DNA of 64,000 nucleotides from an uncultured Caulobacteraceae bacterium (GCA_903923135.1 CAIXWN010000024.1:49326-113325); one strand, 5' to 3'. Positions 1 to 9,126 are shown, numbered from the stretch's first letter. Translations and numbers: made by a program. The notes: generated by a model from the letters alone, not told the origin.

Positions 1-1
1 C

Positions 2-331
2 CCCGAACAGCCCTTCAACGGGCCATCGGCGCAGGCCCTGCTCATTCTGCTGCAGATCGCCGCGGCGGGGCTGGCAAGCGGAGGCGAGGCGCGCGCCAGC
101 GCCAGCGTGCAGCACGACGGTGTGGTTCTCGCCGTGGAGGGCGAGGGACCGCGCCTGCGCTTCCCTTTGGAAATCATCGATGGACTGGCCGGCCTGCCCC
201 TGTCGGAGGGGTTGCCGGGGCGCTGGGCGCCGGCCGGCTATCTTCACGGGCTCGTCGCTGCGGCCGGCGGGCGGCTGACGGCCCGGATCGAGCCGACCGC
301 CTTCAGGCTGGAGGTCAGCCTTCCGCCCTGA
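2..331 (+). CDS. chpT: C-terminal part of histidine phosphotransferase, ChpT-like (truncated by window start)
   Basis: Open frame from the window edge: PEQPFNGPSAQALLILLQIAAAGLASGGEARAS...LEVSLPP; resembles the degenerate ATPase-like C-terminal domain of ChpT/DUF2328 proteins. Confidence 0.55.
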   Translation, partial: PEQPFNGPSAQALLILLQIAAAGLASGGEARASASVQHDGVVLAVEGEGPRLRFPLEIIDGLAGLPLSEGLPGRWAPAGYLHGLVAAAGGRLTARIEPTAFRLEVSLPP

Positions 332-407
332 GCCGCAGATGGATGCGGGCCGCCCAGAGGCCCCCACGATCAGAGGGACCCAAATGTTTGACTCCAGGCC
401 GGATCGT

Positions 408-442
408 CTCCGTTCAGGTGGCGTCGCCTGAACGGAGTTTTC
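408..442 (+). terminator. Rho-independent terminator-like stem-loop
   Basis: Perfect 11-bp arms CTCCGTTCAGG (408-418) / CCTGAACGGAG (427-437) followed by TTTT; an outer CTCCAGG (392-398) / CCTGGAG (442-448) pair could extend it. Confidence 0.75.
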
Positions 443-556
443 CTGGAGCCGGATGTGTTCGCTCGGAACAGACATGGACGGCGGACCGGGCTCTACAGGT
501 AGGATTCCAGGGCAGACTTTCGCCGACCGGATGGGTCGATCTTGTCGGCGTTTACC

Positions 557-697
557 CTAGTGGGGTTTGGCGTCGTTGGCGGTGTCGGTCACGGCATGGC
601 CCGCGGACGAGACGTCCTTGCCTGCGCCCGAGATGGTGTTGCAGGCGGCAAGTGAAAAGCTGGCGGCGAGAGCCGCCAGAAGGATGAGCATACGCAT
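557..697 (-). CDS. Small entericidin A/B-like lipoprotein (46 aa), not in the supplied ORF track
   Basis: Reverse-strand translation MRMLILLAALAASFSLAACNTISGAGKDVSSAGHAVTDTANDAKPH*; lipobox LAAC followed by NTISGAGKDV typical of entericidin family. Confidence 0.85.
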   Translation of the reverse strand: MRMLILLAALAASFSLAACNTISGAGKDVSSAGHAVTDTANDAKPH

Positions 698-745
698 GAC
701 GGCCGGCTTTCTGTGGTCGGGAGCGTCGATCGCTCCCTCGGCAAC

Positions 746-770
746 AACGCCAAAGCCGCGGTTTCGTTCC
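746..770 (-). promoter_or_regulatory. Putative sigma-EcfG promoter of the entericidin-like gene
   Basis: + strand AACG (746-749) N16 GTTCC (766-770), i.e. GGAAC-N16-CGTT on the minus strand, about 49 nt upstream of the ATG. Confidence 0.7.
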
Positions 771-774
771 GGAC

Positions 775-2481
775 TCAGGGACCGATTGGCGGGTCTATCA
801 CCGGGGCCGGGAACCTCAGAAACGCCGTCAGGCCGCCCTCCGGGGCAGGGCGGAACTCGGCCTTGCCACCCAGTTGCCGGGCGAAGGCCAGCATCAGGGT
901 CCGCCCAACGCCATCGGTAGCGCCCTCGGCCGGGCCGTCCGGGCGCCCGCTGTGGGTGATCGCCAGTTCGGCGTTCGCGCCGTGCACCGTGAAAACGACG
1001 CTCAGACTTCCACCCGGCTCGCCAAGACCGTTTTTGCGGGCATTGGTGATCGCCTCGACGGCGAACAGCGCCAACGGCGCCAGATGGTCGGGGTCGATGG
1101 TCAGCGCGGCGATGTTCAGATGCGTGCGCACCCTGGGGCCTCGGCCGGAATCGGTCAGAATCAACTGGGCGATCAGGTCTTCCAGGAAGGCGCGCAGGTC
1201 GACCTTTCGCAGGTCGGGCCCCTCGTAGAGAGCGCGATAGATCAGGGCCAGGGCGGCGATACGCTGGCGGGTGTCGGACATGGCCGCCCGGGCCACTGGA
1301 TCGGCCAGCGCCCTCTGCTGCAGGTTGAGCAGGGATGAGATCACCTGCAGATTGTTCTTCACCCGATGGTGAATCTCCCGCAGCAGCCCGTCCTTCTCGA
1401 CCAGGCTGTCGCGCAGCGCCCTGTCACGGGCGGCGACGGTGGACGCCATGGCATCCAACGACTCGGCAAGGTCGCGGATCTCGGGCGGAGCCCAGCCCGC
1501 CCTTCGGGGGTGCACCGTGTAGCGGCCGCGGGCATAGATTGCGGCGATCCGTTGAAGGTAGGCCACCCACCGCACCACCTCACGATCGGCGACGATCCAG
1601 ACGCCGCCCAGCGCCAGGGCGAAGGCGAACAGCGGCAGAAAGATCGCTGTCAGGGGGTTGACCCAGGCCCAGGCCACAACGTCGCGGTGAGGCGCCGAGA
1701 TCAGCACATAGACGTCTTCGCCGGAAAGCGGCGCGGCCGAGAATTCCCGCTCCCCTCCGCTGCGGTCCGGGGCCTGCCACAGGACCGCCCTGCCAGGAGC
1801 CGCGCCAGCAAAACCGGCGGCCAGACGGGCCGGAAAAGCCGCCGGCCGGCTACTGGTCAGGAATCGCCCGTGGCTGTCGATGAGGGCGACCTCGGACCCT
1901 GCCGGCACGAACCGATCGTCCTTCTCCGGCCGCAGGCTGGCCAGGGTTATGGCGCCGGTCAGGACTCCGGCCATGCGCCCCTGGTCGTCATCGATGCGGA
2001 CGCTGGCCAACAGCGTCGGCTCACCCGCGTAGGAGGCGCCCGGATCCTGGGTCACGGTCAGTGGCGCGCCGCCCGTGAGCTCGCGAAACCAGGGCCTTGA
2101 CGCCCGGCCGGGGTCCTCCGGGCTCGGCGAGGCGGCGCACTGCACGGCGCCGTCCGTCTGGAAGCGGATGAGATTGGCGTAGCCGGGGATGCGGTCGCGG
2201 ATGTCAGCCAGGCGCACGGCGCATCCAGGACCGAGCGACTCCGGCGCGAGGCTGCGCAGAAGCACGCCGGCGGACGCGATCCGCGCGCTGACGGAGGCGG
2301 CGCTGCGTTCGGACGCGCCGACCAGAGCGGCGCGTTGGTCAGAGGCTTCGCGCCGGAAGATCAGCACGGATTGGACAACACTCAGCACCAGCACCGGCGC
2401 CAGGACCAGAGACAGAACCAGGGCCAGGCGGGCGCGGATCGAGGTGCGCCACCAGCGACCGCGCCGCGCCGCCCTGTTCAC
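775..2481 (-). CDS. Membrane sensor histidine kinase, HisKA_2/HWE type (PhyK-like)
   Basis: N-terminal TM plus extracytoplasmic region, HAMP-like segment, DSLVEKDGLLREIHHRVKNNLQVISSLLNLQQRA phosphoacceptor motif; overlaps ecfG. Confidence 0.85.
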   Translation of the reverse strand: MNRAARRGRWWRTSIRARLALVLSLVLAPVLVLSVVQSVLIFRREASDQRAALVGASERSAASVSARIASAGVLLRSLAPESLGPGCAVRLADIRDRIPGYANLIRFQTDGAVQCAASPSPEDPGRASRPWFRELTGGAPLTVTQDPGASYAGEPTLLASVRIDDDQGRMAGVLTGAITLASLRPEKDDRFVPAGSEVALIDSHGRFLTSSRPAAFPARLAAGFAGAAPGRAVLWQAPDRSGGEREFSAAPLSGEDVYVLISAPHRDVVAWAWVNPLTAIFLPLFAFALALGGVWIVADREVVRWVAYLQRIAAIYARGRYTVHPRRAGWAPPEIRDLAESLDAMASTVAARDRALRDSLVEKDGLLREIHHRVKNNLQVISSLLNLQQRALADPVARAAMSDTRQRIAALALIYRALYEGPDLRKVDLRAFLEDLIAQLILTDSGRGPRVRTHLNIAALTIDPDHLAPLALFAVEAITNARKNGLGEPGGSLSVVFTVHGANAELAITHSGRPDGPAEGATDGVGRTLMLAFARQLGGKAEFRPAPEGGLTAFLRFPAPVIDPPIGP

Positions 2482-3083
2482 GCCGGATGGCTCAGGCGCT
2501 CCGCCTGGGCGAGGATGGAGCCCATGGCGTCTCCCGCTGGCTTGCCGTCGCGGACGTAGTCGCCGCGCTCGAGAATATCCTGCAGGGCCCGCCGCGCGCG
2601 GCTGACCCGGCTCTTCACCGTGCCCACCGCGCAGCCGCAGATCGCCGCCGCCTCTTCGTAGGCGAAACCGCCGGCGCCCACCAGGATCAAGGCTTCGCGC
2701 TGTTCAGCTGGCAACATGGCTAGGCCCATGCGCAATTCATCCAGCGCCACGGGCGAGGCGGGATCGTCTATGGCCACCAGGGTCCGTTCGGCGGCCTCCT
2801 GATCCAGCTGGGTCTGGCGCCACGAGCGCCGCTTTTCCGAATAGAACTGGTTGCGCAGGATCATGAAGGTCCAGGCCTTCATGTTGGTGCCCATCTCGAA
2901 GCTGGCCCGGGCGTCCCAGGCCTTGACCATGGCGTCCTGAGCCAGGTCGTCGGCGGCTGTCGCGTCGCCGGTCAGGGACCGGGCGAAGGCGCGAAGTTGC
3001 GGGATAAGAGCGACCAGCTGGGCGCGGAAGGCTGCGTCACGGACCGGGTCCACGGCCGGTTTCGGCGCTGATCCGGCGGTCAT
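2478..3083 (-). CDS. ecfG: ECF sigma factor, EcfG family (general stress response)
   Basis: Sigma70 r2 (DLAQDAMVKAWDARASF) and r4 (LPAEQREALILVGAGGFAYEEAAAICGCAVGTVKSRVSRARRAL) regions; adjacent to nepR and phyR. Confidence 0.92.
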   Translation of the reverse strand: MTAGSAPKPAVDPVRDAAFRAQLVALIPQLRAFARSLTGDATAADDLAQDAMVKAWDARASFEMGTNMKAWTFMILRNQFYSEKRRSWRQTQLDQEAAERTLVAIDDPASPVALDELRMGLAMLPAEQREALILVGAGGFAYEEAAAICGCAVGTVKSRVSRARRALQDILERGDYVRDGKPAGDAMGSILAQAERLSHPA

Positions 3084-3271
3084 TGGTCGGCATCCGGATC
3101 CCGGTCGACTGGGGTGGCGTGGTTGTCAGCCTGACTCAGCAGAGCGAGAAACTCGTCCGGCACCGGTTCATTGACGACCTCGTCGAAGAGCTGCCTGAGC
3201 CGCGCGCCGATGGCCTCCTGATTGATCCGGGTCTCGCCGATGATCGCCGGATCCTTTCCTGGCTGCTTCAT
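3080..3271 (-). CDS. nepR: Anti-sigma factor NepR
   Basis: 63 aa with IGARLRQLFDEVVNEPVPDEFLALLSQ, the NepR core helix motif; translationally overlapped with ecfG. Confidence 0.92.
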   Translation of the reverse strand: MKQPGKDPAIIGETRINQEAIGARLRQLFDEVVNEPVPDEFLALLSQADNHATPVDRDPDADQ

Positions 3272-3339
3272 GAAGTCCCCGACGTGTCGACACGGGCCGT
3301 CTTGTCCGAATGTCCATCTACAGGCCGTCCGACGGCTCT

Positions 3340-3364
3340 AACGCGCCGCGCCCTTGCCGGTTCC
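3340..3364 (-). promoter_or_regulatory. Putative sigma-EcfG promoter of nepR-ecfG-kinase operon
   Basis: AACG (3340-3343) N16 GTTCC (3360-3364), minus-strand GGAAC-N16-CGTT upstream of nepR. Confidence 0.8.
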
Positions 3365-3400
3365 ACGGGCTCGCACCACACAATCGTGGCTGTTGACGAG

Positions 3401-3425
3401 GGAACCGCTGAGCCCTTGAGGCGTT
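3401..3425 (+). promoter_or_regulatory. Putative sigma-EcfG promoter of phyR
   Basis: GGAAC (3401-3405) N16 CGTT (3422-3425), about 86 nt upstream of the phyR ATG. Confidence 0.8.
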
Positions 3426-3510
3426 GATCAGCCGCGGGAGGCGAAGGTCGTCCTGACCACCCGAGTGTTTTGGCGTAAGTTCGCCCCGCGAAGCCTGTCC
3501 TGGAGCGTCC

Positions 3511-4305
3511 ATGAGTCTTCTTGCCGCGGTGGCGCCGCACTTGCCTTTCCTCCGCCGCTACGCCCGCGCCCTGACGGGCGATCAGACCGCCGGAGATCAG
3601 GTCGTGCGCCACGCCCTGCAGGCGCTCGCGACCGGCGACCGCACGCTCGAGGCCTCGGTTACGCCCCGGGTGGCGCTCTACCGACTCTTTCACGCCTACT
3701 GGCGTTCGGCCGGAGACCTGGCCGGGGGCGGCGAGGCGAACGCGTCCGTGGAGGACGCGCCGTCCCGCCTGATGCGTCTGGGACCGGCGTCGCGTCAGGC
3801 GTTCCTGCTCACCGCCATGGAGGGGTTCACCACCAGCGAGGCCGCGCGAATTCTCGACAACGATTTCGCCGCCATCGAGGAACTGATCCTGACAGCGCAA
3901 CGCGAGATCGACGCCGAACTGGCCACCGATGTGCTGATCATCGAAGACGAGCCGGTGATCGCCGCGGATATCGAGGCGCTGGTGAGGGAATTGGGCCATC
4001 ATGTGTCCGATGTGGCGACCACACGCGGAGAGGCCCTGGCGGCGGCGGTCCGCAAGTCGCCCGGCCTGGTCCTCGCCGATATCCAACTGGCCGACGGCTC
4101 GTCCGGAATCGATGCGGTGAAGGACATACTCACGGCAATCCAGGTTCCGGTGATCTTTATCACCGCGTTCCCCGAACGCCTGCTGACCGGCGAGAAGCCG
4201 GAGCCGGCCTTCCTGATCACCAAACCCTTCGACCCGGTCACGGTGAAGGCCGCCATTGGGCAGGCGCTATTCTTTCACCCCCGGCGCATTCGCCACCCGA
4301 CCTGA
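3511..4305 (+). CDS. phyR: Response regulator PhyR (sigma-like domain plus receiver), anti-anti-sigma factor
   Basis: N-terminal sigma-like region plus C-terminal receiver TDVLIIEDEPVIAADIEALVRELG...LVLADIQLADG...VIFITAFPE...ITKPF. Confidence 0.93.
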   Translation: MSLLAAVAPHLPFLRRYARALTGDQTAGDQVVRHALQALATGDRTLEASVTPRVALYRLFHAYWRSAGDLAGGGEANASVEDAPSRLMRLGPASRQAFLLTAMEGFTTSEAARILDNDFAAIEELILTAQREIDAELATDVLIIEDEPVIAADIEALVRELGHHVSDVATTRGEALAAAVRKSPGLVLADIQLADGSSGIDAVKDILTAIQVPVIFITAFPERLLTGEKPEPAFLITKPFDPVTVKAAIGQALFFHPRRIRHPT

Positions 4306-4317
4306 GGGCGGTCGGCG

Positions 4318-4710
4318 TCACTTCGTCGGGGGCTTTCCATCGAGGAACGCCCGAAGGACCGCGCCAAGATACTTGGGATTGCGCACCGCCATGAAGCCCG
4401 CGCCCACTGCGGCGGAGGCCGTGAGAATGGGCTTCTGGCGGACGAAGGCCAGGGCCCTTTCCAGAAGGGACCCCGCAATCGAGAGCGGCTCCTTGGAGGG
4501 CTTCCGGCGTCCGGCCAGAGCCAGAAACAGCCCCCCCAACCCGATCAGGGCCGCCGTCGTCGCGGCGACCGTCGCCGCCGCGCCAGCCCGTCCAAGCTGC
4601 GGCTCGACCAGGGCGTAGAGGGCGAAGGCCAGGGCGATCACCATGACCGCCGCGCCGGCGGCGAAGGCCGACGCCGCCATCAGCGCCAGCAGGATGCGAC
4701 GGAAGATCAC
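4318..4710 (-). CDS. Small membrane protein, YqjE/phage-holin-superfamily-like
   Basis: Two hydrophobic segments; overlaps the upstream DUF883-like gene, as yqjD-yqjE do in E. coli. Confidence 0.5.
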   Translation of the reverse strand: MIFRRILLALMAASAFAAGAAVMVIALAFALYALVEPQLGRAGAAATVAATTAALIGLGGLFLALAGRRKPSKEPLSIAGSLLERALAFVRQKPILTASAAVGAGFMAVRNPKYLGAVLRAFLDGKPPTK

Positions 4711-5045
4711 TTGCCCCGCGCTGAGAGCAGCACGCCCAGCAGAAAGCCGACCCCCAGGCCGGCGAGAGCCGCCGTCACCGGCCGCTCCTTCACACGCTCG
4801 ACAACGTAGCGCTGGGCCTCGTCAAGCGAAGGGGTGTTCGTCCCGGTGTAGGCCCGGCTCTGGGCCTTCACCGCCTCGATACCGTCACGGATCACCCGTT
4901 CGGCGGTCCGCGCCGCGTCCATCAGGCTCCTTTCGGCGGCGGCCAGGCTCTCCTTCAGCGCCTTCTGGGCGCTGTCGACGGCCTCGTCGGCCCCGGAAGC
5001 GGCTTCGTCCTCGTCAAGAACCGTGCTCATAGGGTCCACCGTCAT
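4707..5045 (-). CDS. DUF883 / ElaB-YqjD-like protein with C-terminal TM anchor
   Basis: Helical N-terminus (SAQKALKESLAAAERSLMDAARTAERVIRDGIEAVKAQS) and C-terminal YVVERVKERPVTAALAGLGVGFLLGVLLSARGK; start trimmed from the longer ORF. Confidence 0.75.
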   Translation of the reverse strand: MTVDPMSTVLDEDEAASGADEAVDSAQKALKESLAAAERSLMDAARTAERVIRDGIEAVKAQSRAYTGTNTPSLDEAQRYVVERVKERPVTAALAGLGVGFLLGVLLSARGK

Positions 5046-5201
5046 GCGGAATCTCCAGTCAAAGTCCAGCGCCTGCGCCGGCGGAACAGCCTGCCGCCGA
5101 CGCCGGGCGGGGCGCTGCAACGGCACACCCGGCCAGCCTCGATCATGACCTAAAATGGCGCCTAGCTCACGCTTTTTTCGGAGCCTAGTGTTGCGCGGGT
5201 G

Positions 5202-5226
5202 AACGGTCCGAAGCGCCGGACGTTCC
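5202..5226 (-). promoter_or_regulatory. Putative sigma-EcfG promoter of the YqjD/YqjE-like pair
   Basis: AACG (5202-5205) N16 GTTCC (5222-5226), minus-strand GGAAC-N16-CGTT. Confidence 0.6.
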
Positions 5227-5241
5227 GCCAGAGTGGGAAGC

Positions 5242-6699
5242 ATGCCAGGGCGAGCTTTCGGCGGCATCGGCAGCGTCAAGAACCCGGCGGAGAGCGCCGC
5301 CCTGGCGCTCACGGCCTCCGGCGTGGGCGAATTCGAGTGGGACGTGCAGCGCGACGAGTTGACAGTGTCGCCACGGATGGCGGCCATCACGGGCCTGCCC
5401 GCCGGAACACTGGCCGCACGCCGCGGACTGGCGCTCTACGACCACATCGCCCCGGAGGATTCGGCGGCGACCGAACAGGCGATCGACGAGGGGTTGAGAC
5501 TGCGCAACCGCTACGAGGTCAGCTTCCGTCTGGTCCGACCCGATGACCAGCGCCGGGTGTGGCTGAAAGCGTCGGCTCTCGGCGTCGCCGGCCGGAACGG
5601 CGCGCTGCAGCGGGTCGTGGGGGTAGTGCGCGATATTTCGGCTGAAAAGCGTGAGGTCGATCAGCGCGACGCCCTTGTGGCCGAACTCGATCACCGCGTG
5701 AAGAACGTCCTGGCTTCGGTACAGTCTCTCGCCGCCCAGTCCGCCCGGCGGACGGTCTCGCTCGACGCCTTTCTCAAGACCTTCTTCGGTCGGCTGGACG
5801 CCATGGCCGCCGCGCACACGCTGCTTACCGCGACACGCTGGCGGGGCGTGGAGATCAGCCACATCGCCGCGGCCGAACTCGGCGGCCTGGCTCAGGGACA
5901 GGCGCGGTGGGAAGGGCCGGAGATCGTCCTCAACCCCCGGGCGACCCATGCGCTGACCCTCGCACTGCATGAGCTGAGTGCGAACGCGGTGCGTTACGGC
6001 GCCCTGGCCGCGGACTCGGGCCACATCGAGGTCACCTGGAAGGAGACGCCAACCGGCGGATTCGAACTGATATGGACCGAGTTGAACGGGCCGGTCGTTT
6101 CACCACCCGGCCGCCGCGGGTTCGGCTCGACTCTGCTGGAACGGGTCACCGGCCGCGAACTGGGTGGTGTGGCGAGCCTTGAATTCCGTCCGGAGGGCCT
6201 GAGAGCCGTACTGACCGCCGACGGTTCCGCCCTGGCCGCGCCGGCTCCAGCGCCCGAGACGCCGCCGGCCCCGGCGATCCGGCCCGCGGGTTCGCCAGCG
6301 GACGCTGGCGGCGGCGCGTCGCGGGGCGGCCCTCGCGAGCCCGACATATCGGGCGTGCGCGTGCTGATCGTCGAGGACGCGGTCCTGCTCGGTCTGGAAC
6401 TGGAGGCCGGGCTCACGGAATGCGGAGCCAGGGTGGTCGCCTCGGCCGCCGATATCGATGAGGCGACCCGCATGATCGACCTGGACTTCGATGTCGCCGT
6501 GCTCGACGCCAACCTCAACGGCCGACCGGTGACGCCCGTCGCCCGGGCTCTGGCCAAGCGCGGCGTGCCCTTCATCTTCGCCACCGGATACGGCGACGCC
6601 GGCGCAGCGCCGGCCGGGTTCGACGCGCCCGTGGTGCGCAAACCCTACAATGTCCTGCAGATCGCCGCAGCCCTACGTGAGGCTCTGAATCGCCACTGA
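5242..6699 (+). CDS. Hybrid sensor histidine kinase: PAS, HWE-type kinase, C-terminal receiver
   Basis: AELDHRVKNVLASVQSLAAQSAR; HTLLTATRWRGVEI; HELSANAVRYGAL; receiver VRVLIVEDAVLLGLELEAGL...VAVLDANLNG...PFIFATGYG...VRKPY. Confidence 0.88.
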   Translation: MPGRAFGGIGSVKNPAESAALALTASGVGEFEWDVQRDELTVSPRMAAITGLPAGTLAARRGLALYDHIAPEDSAATEQAIDEGLRLRNRYEVSFRLVRPDDQRRVWLKASALGVAGRNGALQRVVGVVRDISAEKREVDQRDALVAELDHRVKNVLASVQSLAAQSARRTVSLDAFLKTFFGRLDAMAAAHTLLTATRWRGVEISHIAAAELGGLAQGQARWEGPEIVLNPRATHALTLALHELSANAVRYGALAADSGHIEVTWKETPTGGFELIWTELNGPVVSPPGRRGFGSTLLERVTGRELGGVASLEFRPEGLRAVLTADGSALAAPAPAPETPPAPAIRPAGSPADAGGGASRGGPREPDISGVRVLIVEDAVLLGLELEAGLTECGARVVASAADIDEATRMIDLDFDVAVLDANLNGRPVTPVARALAKRGVPFIFATGYGDAGAAPAGFDAPVVRKPYNVLQIAAALREALNRH

Positions 6700-6773
6700 G
6701 CGGCAGGCCTAAAGACCCTCTTAACCCTCTTGGCGCACACCGGTGGACTTGGTTCAGACCGAACGGCGTGGGA

Positions 6774-6783
6774 GACTCGATTC
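6774..6783. promoter_or_regulatory. Tandem CcrM-type GANTC sites directly before the ftsK start
   Basis: GACTC (6774-6778) and GATTC (6779-6783) abutting ATG at 6784. Confidence 0.4.
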
Positions 6784-9099
6784 ATGTCCCGAATCACACG
6801 CTCGCGCAGCGGAGCGACGCTGCTCGGCCGGGCCTCCGGGCTCTGGAGCGGGCCGGCCATGGCCCGGACTCTGGGCGCGCTGACAACTGCTGTCGGGATC
6901 TTGCTGGCCACAGACCTGGCCGCCTACCATGCTGGCGACCCCAGTTTCGACACCTCGGCGGCGGATCCGCCGGTGAATGTTCTGGGCCCCCTCGGCGCGG
7001 ATCTGGCCGATCTGGCCTTCCAGTCGATCGGCCTTGGCGCCTGGATCATCGCCATCCTGCTCACCGCCGCCGGCGCTGCGGCGCTGATCGGCCGCCGGCG
7101 CGACGGACCGAGCGGACCCGGCCCGTGGCGCATCCTCTCCGCGGCCTTGGCCGTGACAGCCCTGGCCGGCGCCCTCGCCGCCCCGGCCCCTCCGGCGTCC
7201 TGGCCTTTGGCGAGCGGTCTGGGCGGCATGGTCGGCGACGCGCTTCTGTCCCTCGGCGCACAGCCGCTGAGCCTGCTTCCTCTGGCCGAACCGCGCTGGG
7301 TCGTCGGCGCCATTCTCGCCATGGCCGGGCTTCTGGCCCTGGGTTTCAGCCTCGGTCCTGGCCGACGGCGTGTCCTGGCGACGCCAGAGGCGGCGGCGGC
7401 CCCGAAATCCCGCGAGCGCGTCCGGGCCGAACGCAAACGGGCGCCCGACCCCGTAGCCGATATCGTCCCAGGCGACGACGAGGAAGGCACGACGGGCGCG
7501 GCGCCGATCTCGCCATCCCTGGCGATAAAGCCGCCCAAGACCGCCCCGCGCGCCTCGGGGCGGGAAGAACGTGAGATCCAGCCCAGCCTGCCCTTTGCCG
7601 AGCCCGGGTTCCGCCTCCCCGAACTGATCATGCTGACCAAACCCAAACCGCGGGCGTCCGCTTTCGACGAGGAAGCCCTGCGGCAGAACGCCCAGCTGCT
7701 GGAGACGGTGCTGGGCGAGTTCGGCGTACGCGGCCAGATCGATCATATTCGCCCGGGCCCTGTGGTCACACTGTACGAACTGGTCCCCGCCGCAGGCGTC
7801 AAATCGGCGCGGGTCGTGGCCCTGTCGGACGATATCGCCCGCTCCATGAGCGTCGCGGCCTGCCGGGTGAGCGTGGTTCCCGGCCGCAACGCCATCGGAA
7901 TCGAACTTCCCAACGCCCGCCGCGAAACCGTCTATCTGCGCGACCTGCTTTCCAGCGCTGAATATGAAAAGGCCAGCCAGGCCCTGCCCATGGCCCTCGG
8001 CGAAACCATCGGTGGCGAGCCCTACATCGTCGACCTTGCCAAGATGCCGCACCTGCTCATCGCCGGGACCACGGGCTCCGGAAAGTCGGTTGGCGTCAAC
8101 GCCATGATCCTGTCGATCCTCTACCGGCTGCCGCCCGAAAAGTGCCGGTTCATCATGATTGACCCGAAGATGCTCGAGCTGTCGATCTACGATGGCATTC
8201 CCCACCTCCTGGCGCCGGTGGTGACCGACCCCAAGAAGGCGATCGTGGCGCTCAAATGGACCGTCCGGGAGATGGAGGACCGCTACCGGCGGATGTCCAA
8301 GATCGGCGTTCGCAACGTGGCCGGTTACAACGAACGCGCCAACGAGGCCCTGGCCAAGGGCGAGCACTTCGTGCGCACCGTGCAGACGGGATTCGACGAA
8401 ACCGGCCGGCCGATCTTCGAGGAAGAGAAGCTTCGCCCCGAGCCCATGCCCTATCTTGTGGTGGTCATCGACGAGGTGGCCGACCTGATGATGGTGGCCG
8501 GCAAGGACATCGAGGGGGCCGTTCAGCGCCTCGCCCAGATGGCTCGCGCCGCGGGTATTCACCTGATCATGGCCACCCAGCGGCCGTCCGTCGACGTGAT
8601 CACCGGCACCATCAAGGCCAACTTCCCCACACGGATCAGCTTCCAGGTGACCTCAAAGATCGACTCCCGCACGATCATGGGCGAACAAGGGGCCGAACAG
8701 CTGCTGGGCATGGGCGACATGCTCTACATGGCTGGCGGCGGGCGTATCACCCGCCTGCACGGCCCCTACGTCGATGACGAAGAGGTGATCAAGGTCGCCA
8801 AGTTCCTGCGCGACCAGGGCGAGCCGCAGTATCTCGAGGACGTCACCGCCCTGCCGGACGACGACGAGGACGGGGCGCTGGCGGCGGGCGACGAGGGTGC
8901 AGGATCGAACGACCTCTATGATCAGGCCGTCGCCGTAGTCACCCGCGACCGGAAGGCTTCCACCAGCTATATCCAGCGGCGGCTTCAGATCGGCTACAAT
9001 CGCGCCGCGTCGCTTATCGAGCGCATGGAAAAGGAAGGGGTCGTCGGCGTCGCCAACCACGCAGGCAAGCGGGAGATTCTCGCCGGCCCGCCGCCCTGA
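6784..9099 (+). CDS. ftsK: DNA translocase FtsK/SpoIIIE
   Basis: TM N-terminus; motor [19 protein letters not shown], Walker [14 protein letters not shown]-terminal gamma domain [23 protein letters not shown]. Confidence 0.95.
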   Translation: MSRITRSRSGATLLGRASGLWSGPAMARTLGALTTAVGILLATDLAAYHAGDPSFDTSAADPPVNVLGPLGADLADLAFQSIGLGAWIIAILLTAAGAAALIGRRRDGPSGPGPWRILSAALAVTALAGALAAPAPPASWPLASGLGGMVGDALLSLGAQPLSLLPLAEPRWVVGAILAMAGLLALGFSLGPGRRRVLATPEAAAAPKSRERVRAERKRAPDPVADIVPGDDEEGTTGAAPISPSLAIKPPKTAPRASGREEREIQPSLPFAEPGFRLPELIMLTKPKPRASAFDEEALRQNAQLLETVLGEFGVRGQIDHIRPGPVVTLYELVPAAGVKSARVVALSDDIARSMSVAACRVSVVPGRNAIGIELPNARRETVYLRDLLSSAEYEKASQALPMALGETIGGEPYIVDLAKMPHLLIAGTTGSGKSVGVNAMILSILYRLPPEKCRFIMIDPKMLELSIYDGIPHLLAPVVTDPKKAIVALKWTVREMEDRYRRMSKIGVRNVAGYNERANEALAKGEHFVRTVQTGFDETGRPIFEEEKLRPEPMPYLVVVIDEVADLMMVAGKDIEGAVQRLAQMARAAGIHLIMATQRPSVDVITGTIKANFPTRISFQVTSKIDSRTIMGEQGAEQLLGMGDMLYMAGGGRITRLHGPYVDDEEVIKVAKFLRDQGEPQYLEDVTALPDDDEDGALAAGDEGAGSNDLYDQAVAVVTRDRKASTSYIQRRLQIGYNRAASLIERMEKEGVVGVANHAGKREILAGPPP

Positions 9100-9126
9100 G
9101 TCGCCACCGGTCCCACGGAGACACCG

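Noticed and set aside
343-1228. Overlapping plus-strand ORFs (343-687, 567-920, 713-1228)
   Set aside because: Overlap the terminator, the entericidin-like gene on the other strand and the sensor kinase; no domain signal
6754-8562. 602-aa reverse-strand ORF
   Set aside because: Antisense to ftsK; no recognisable domains
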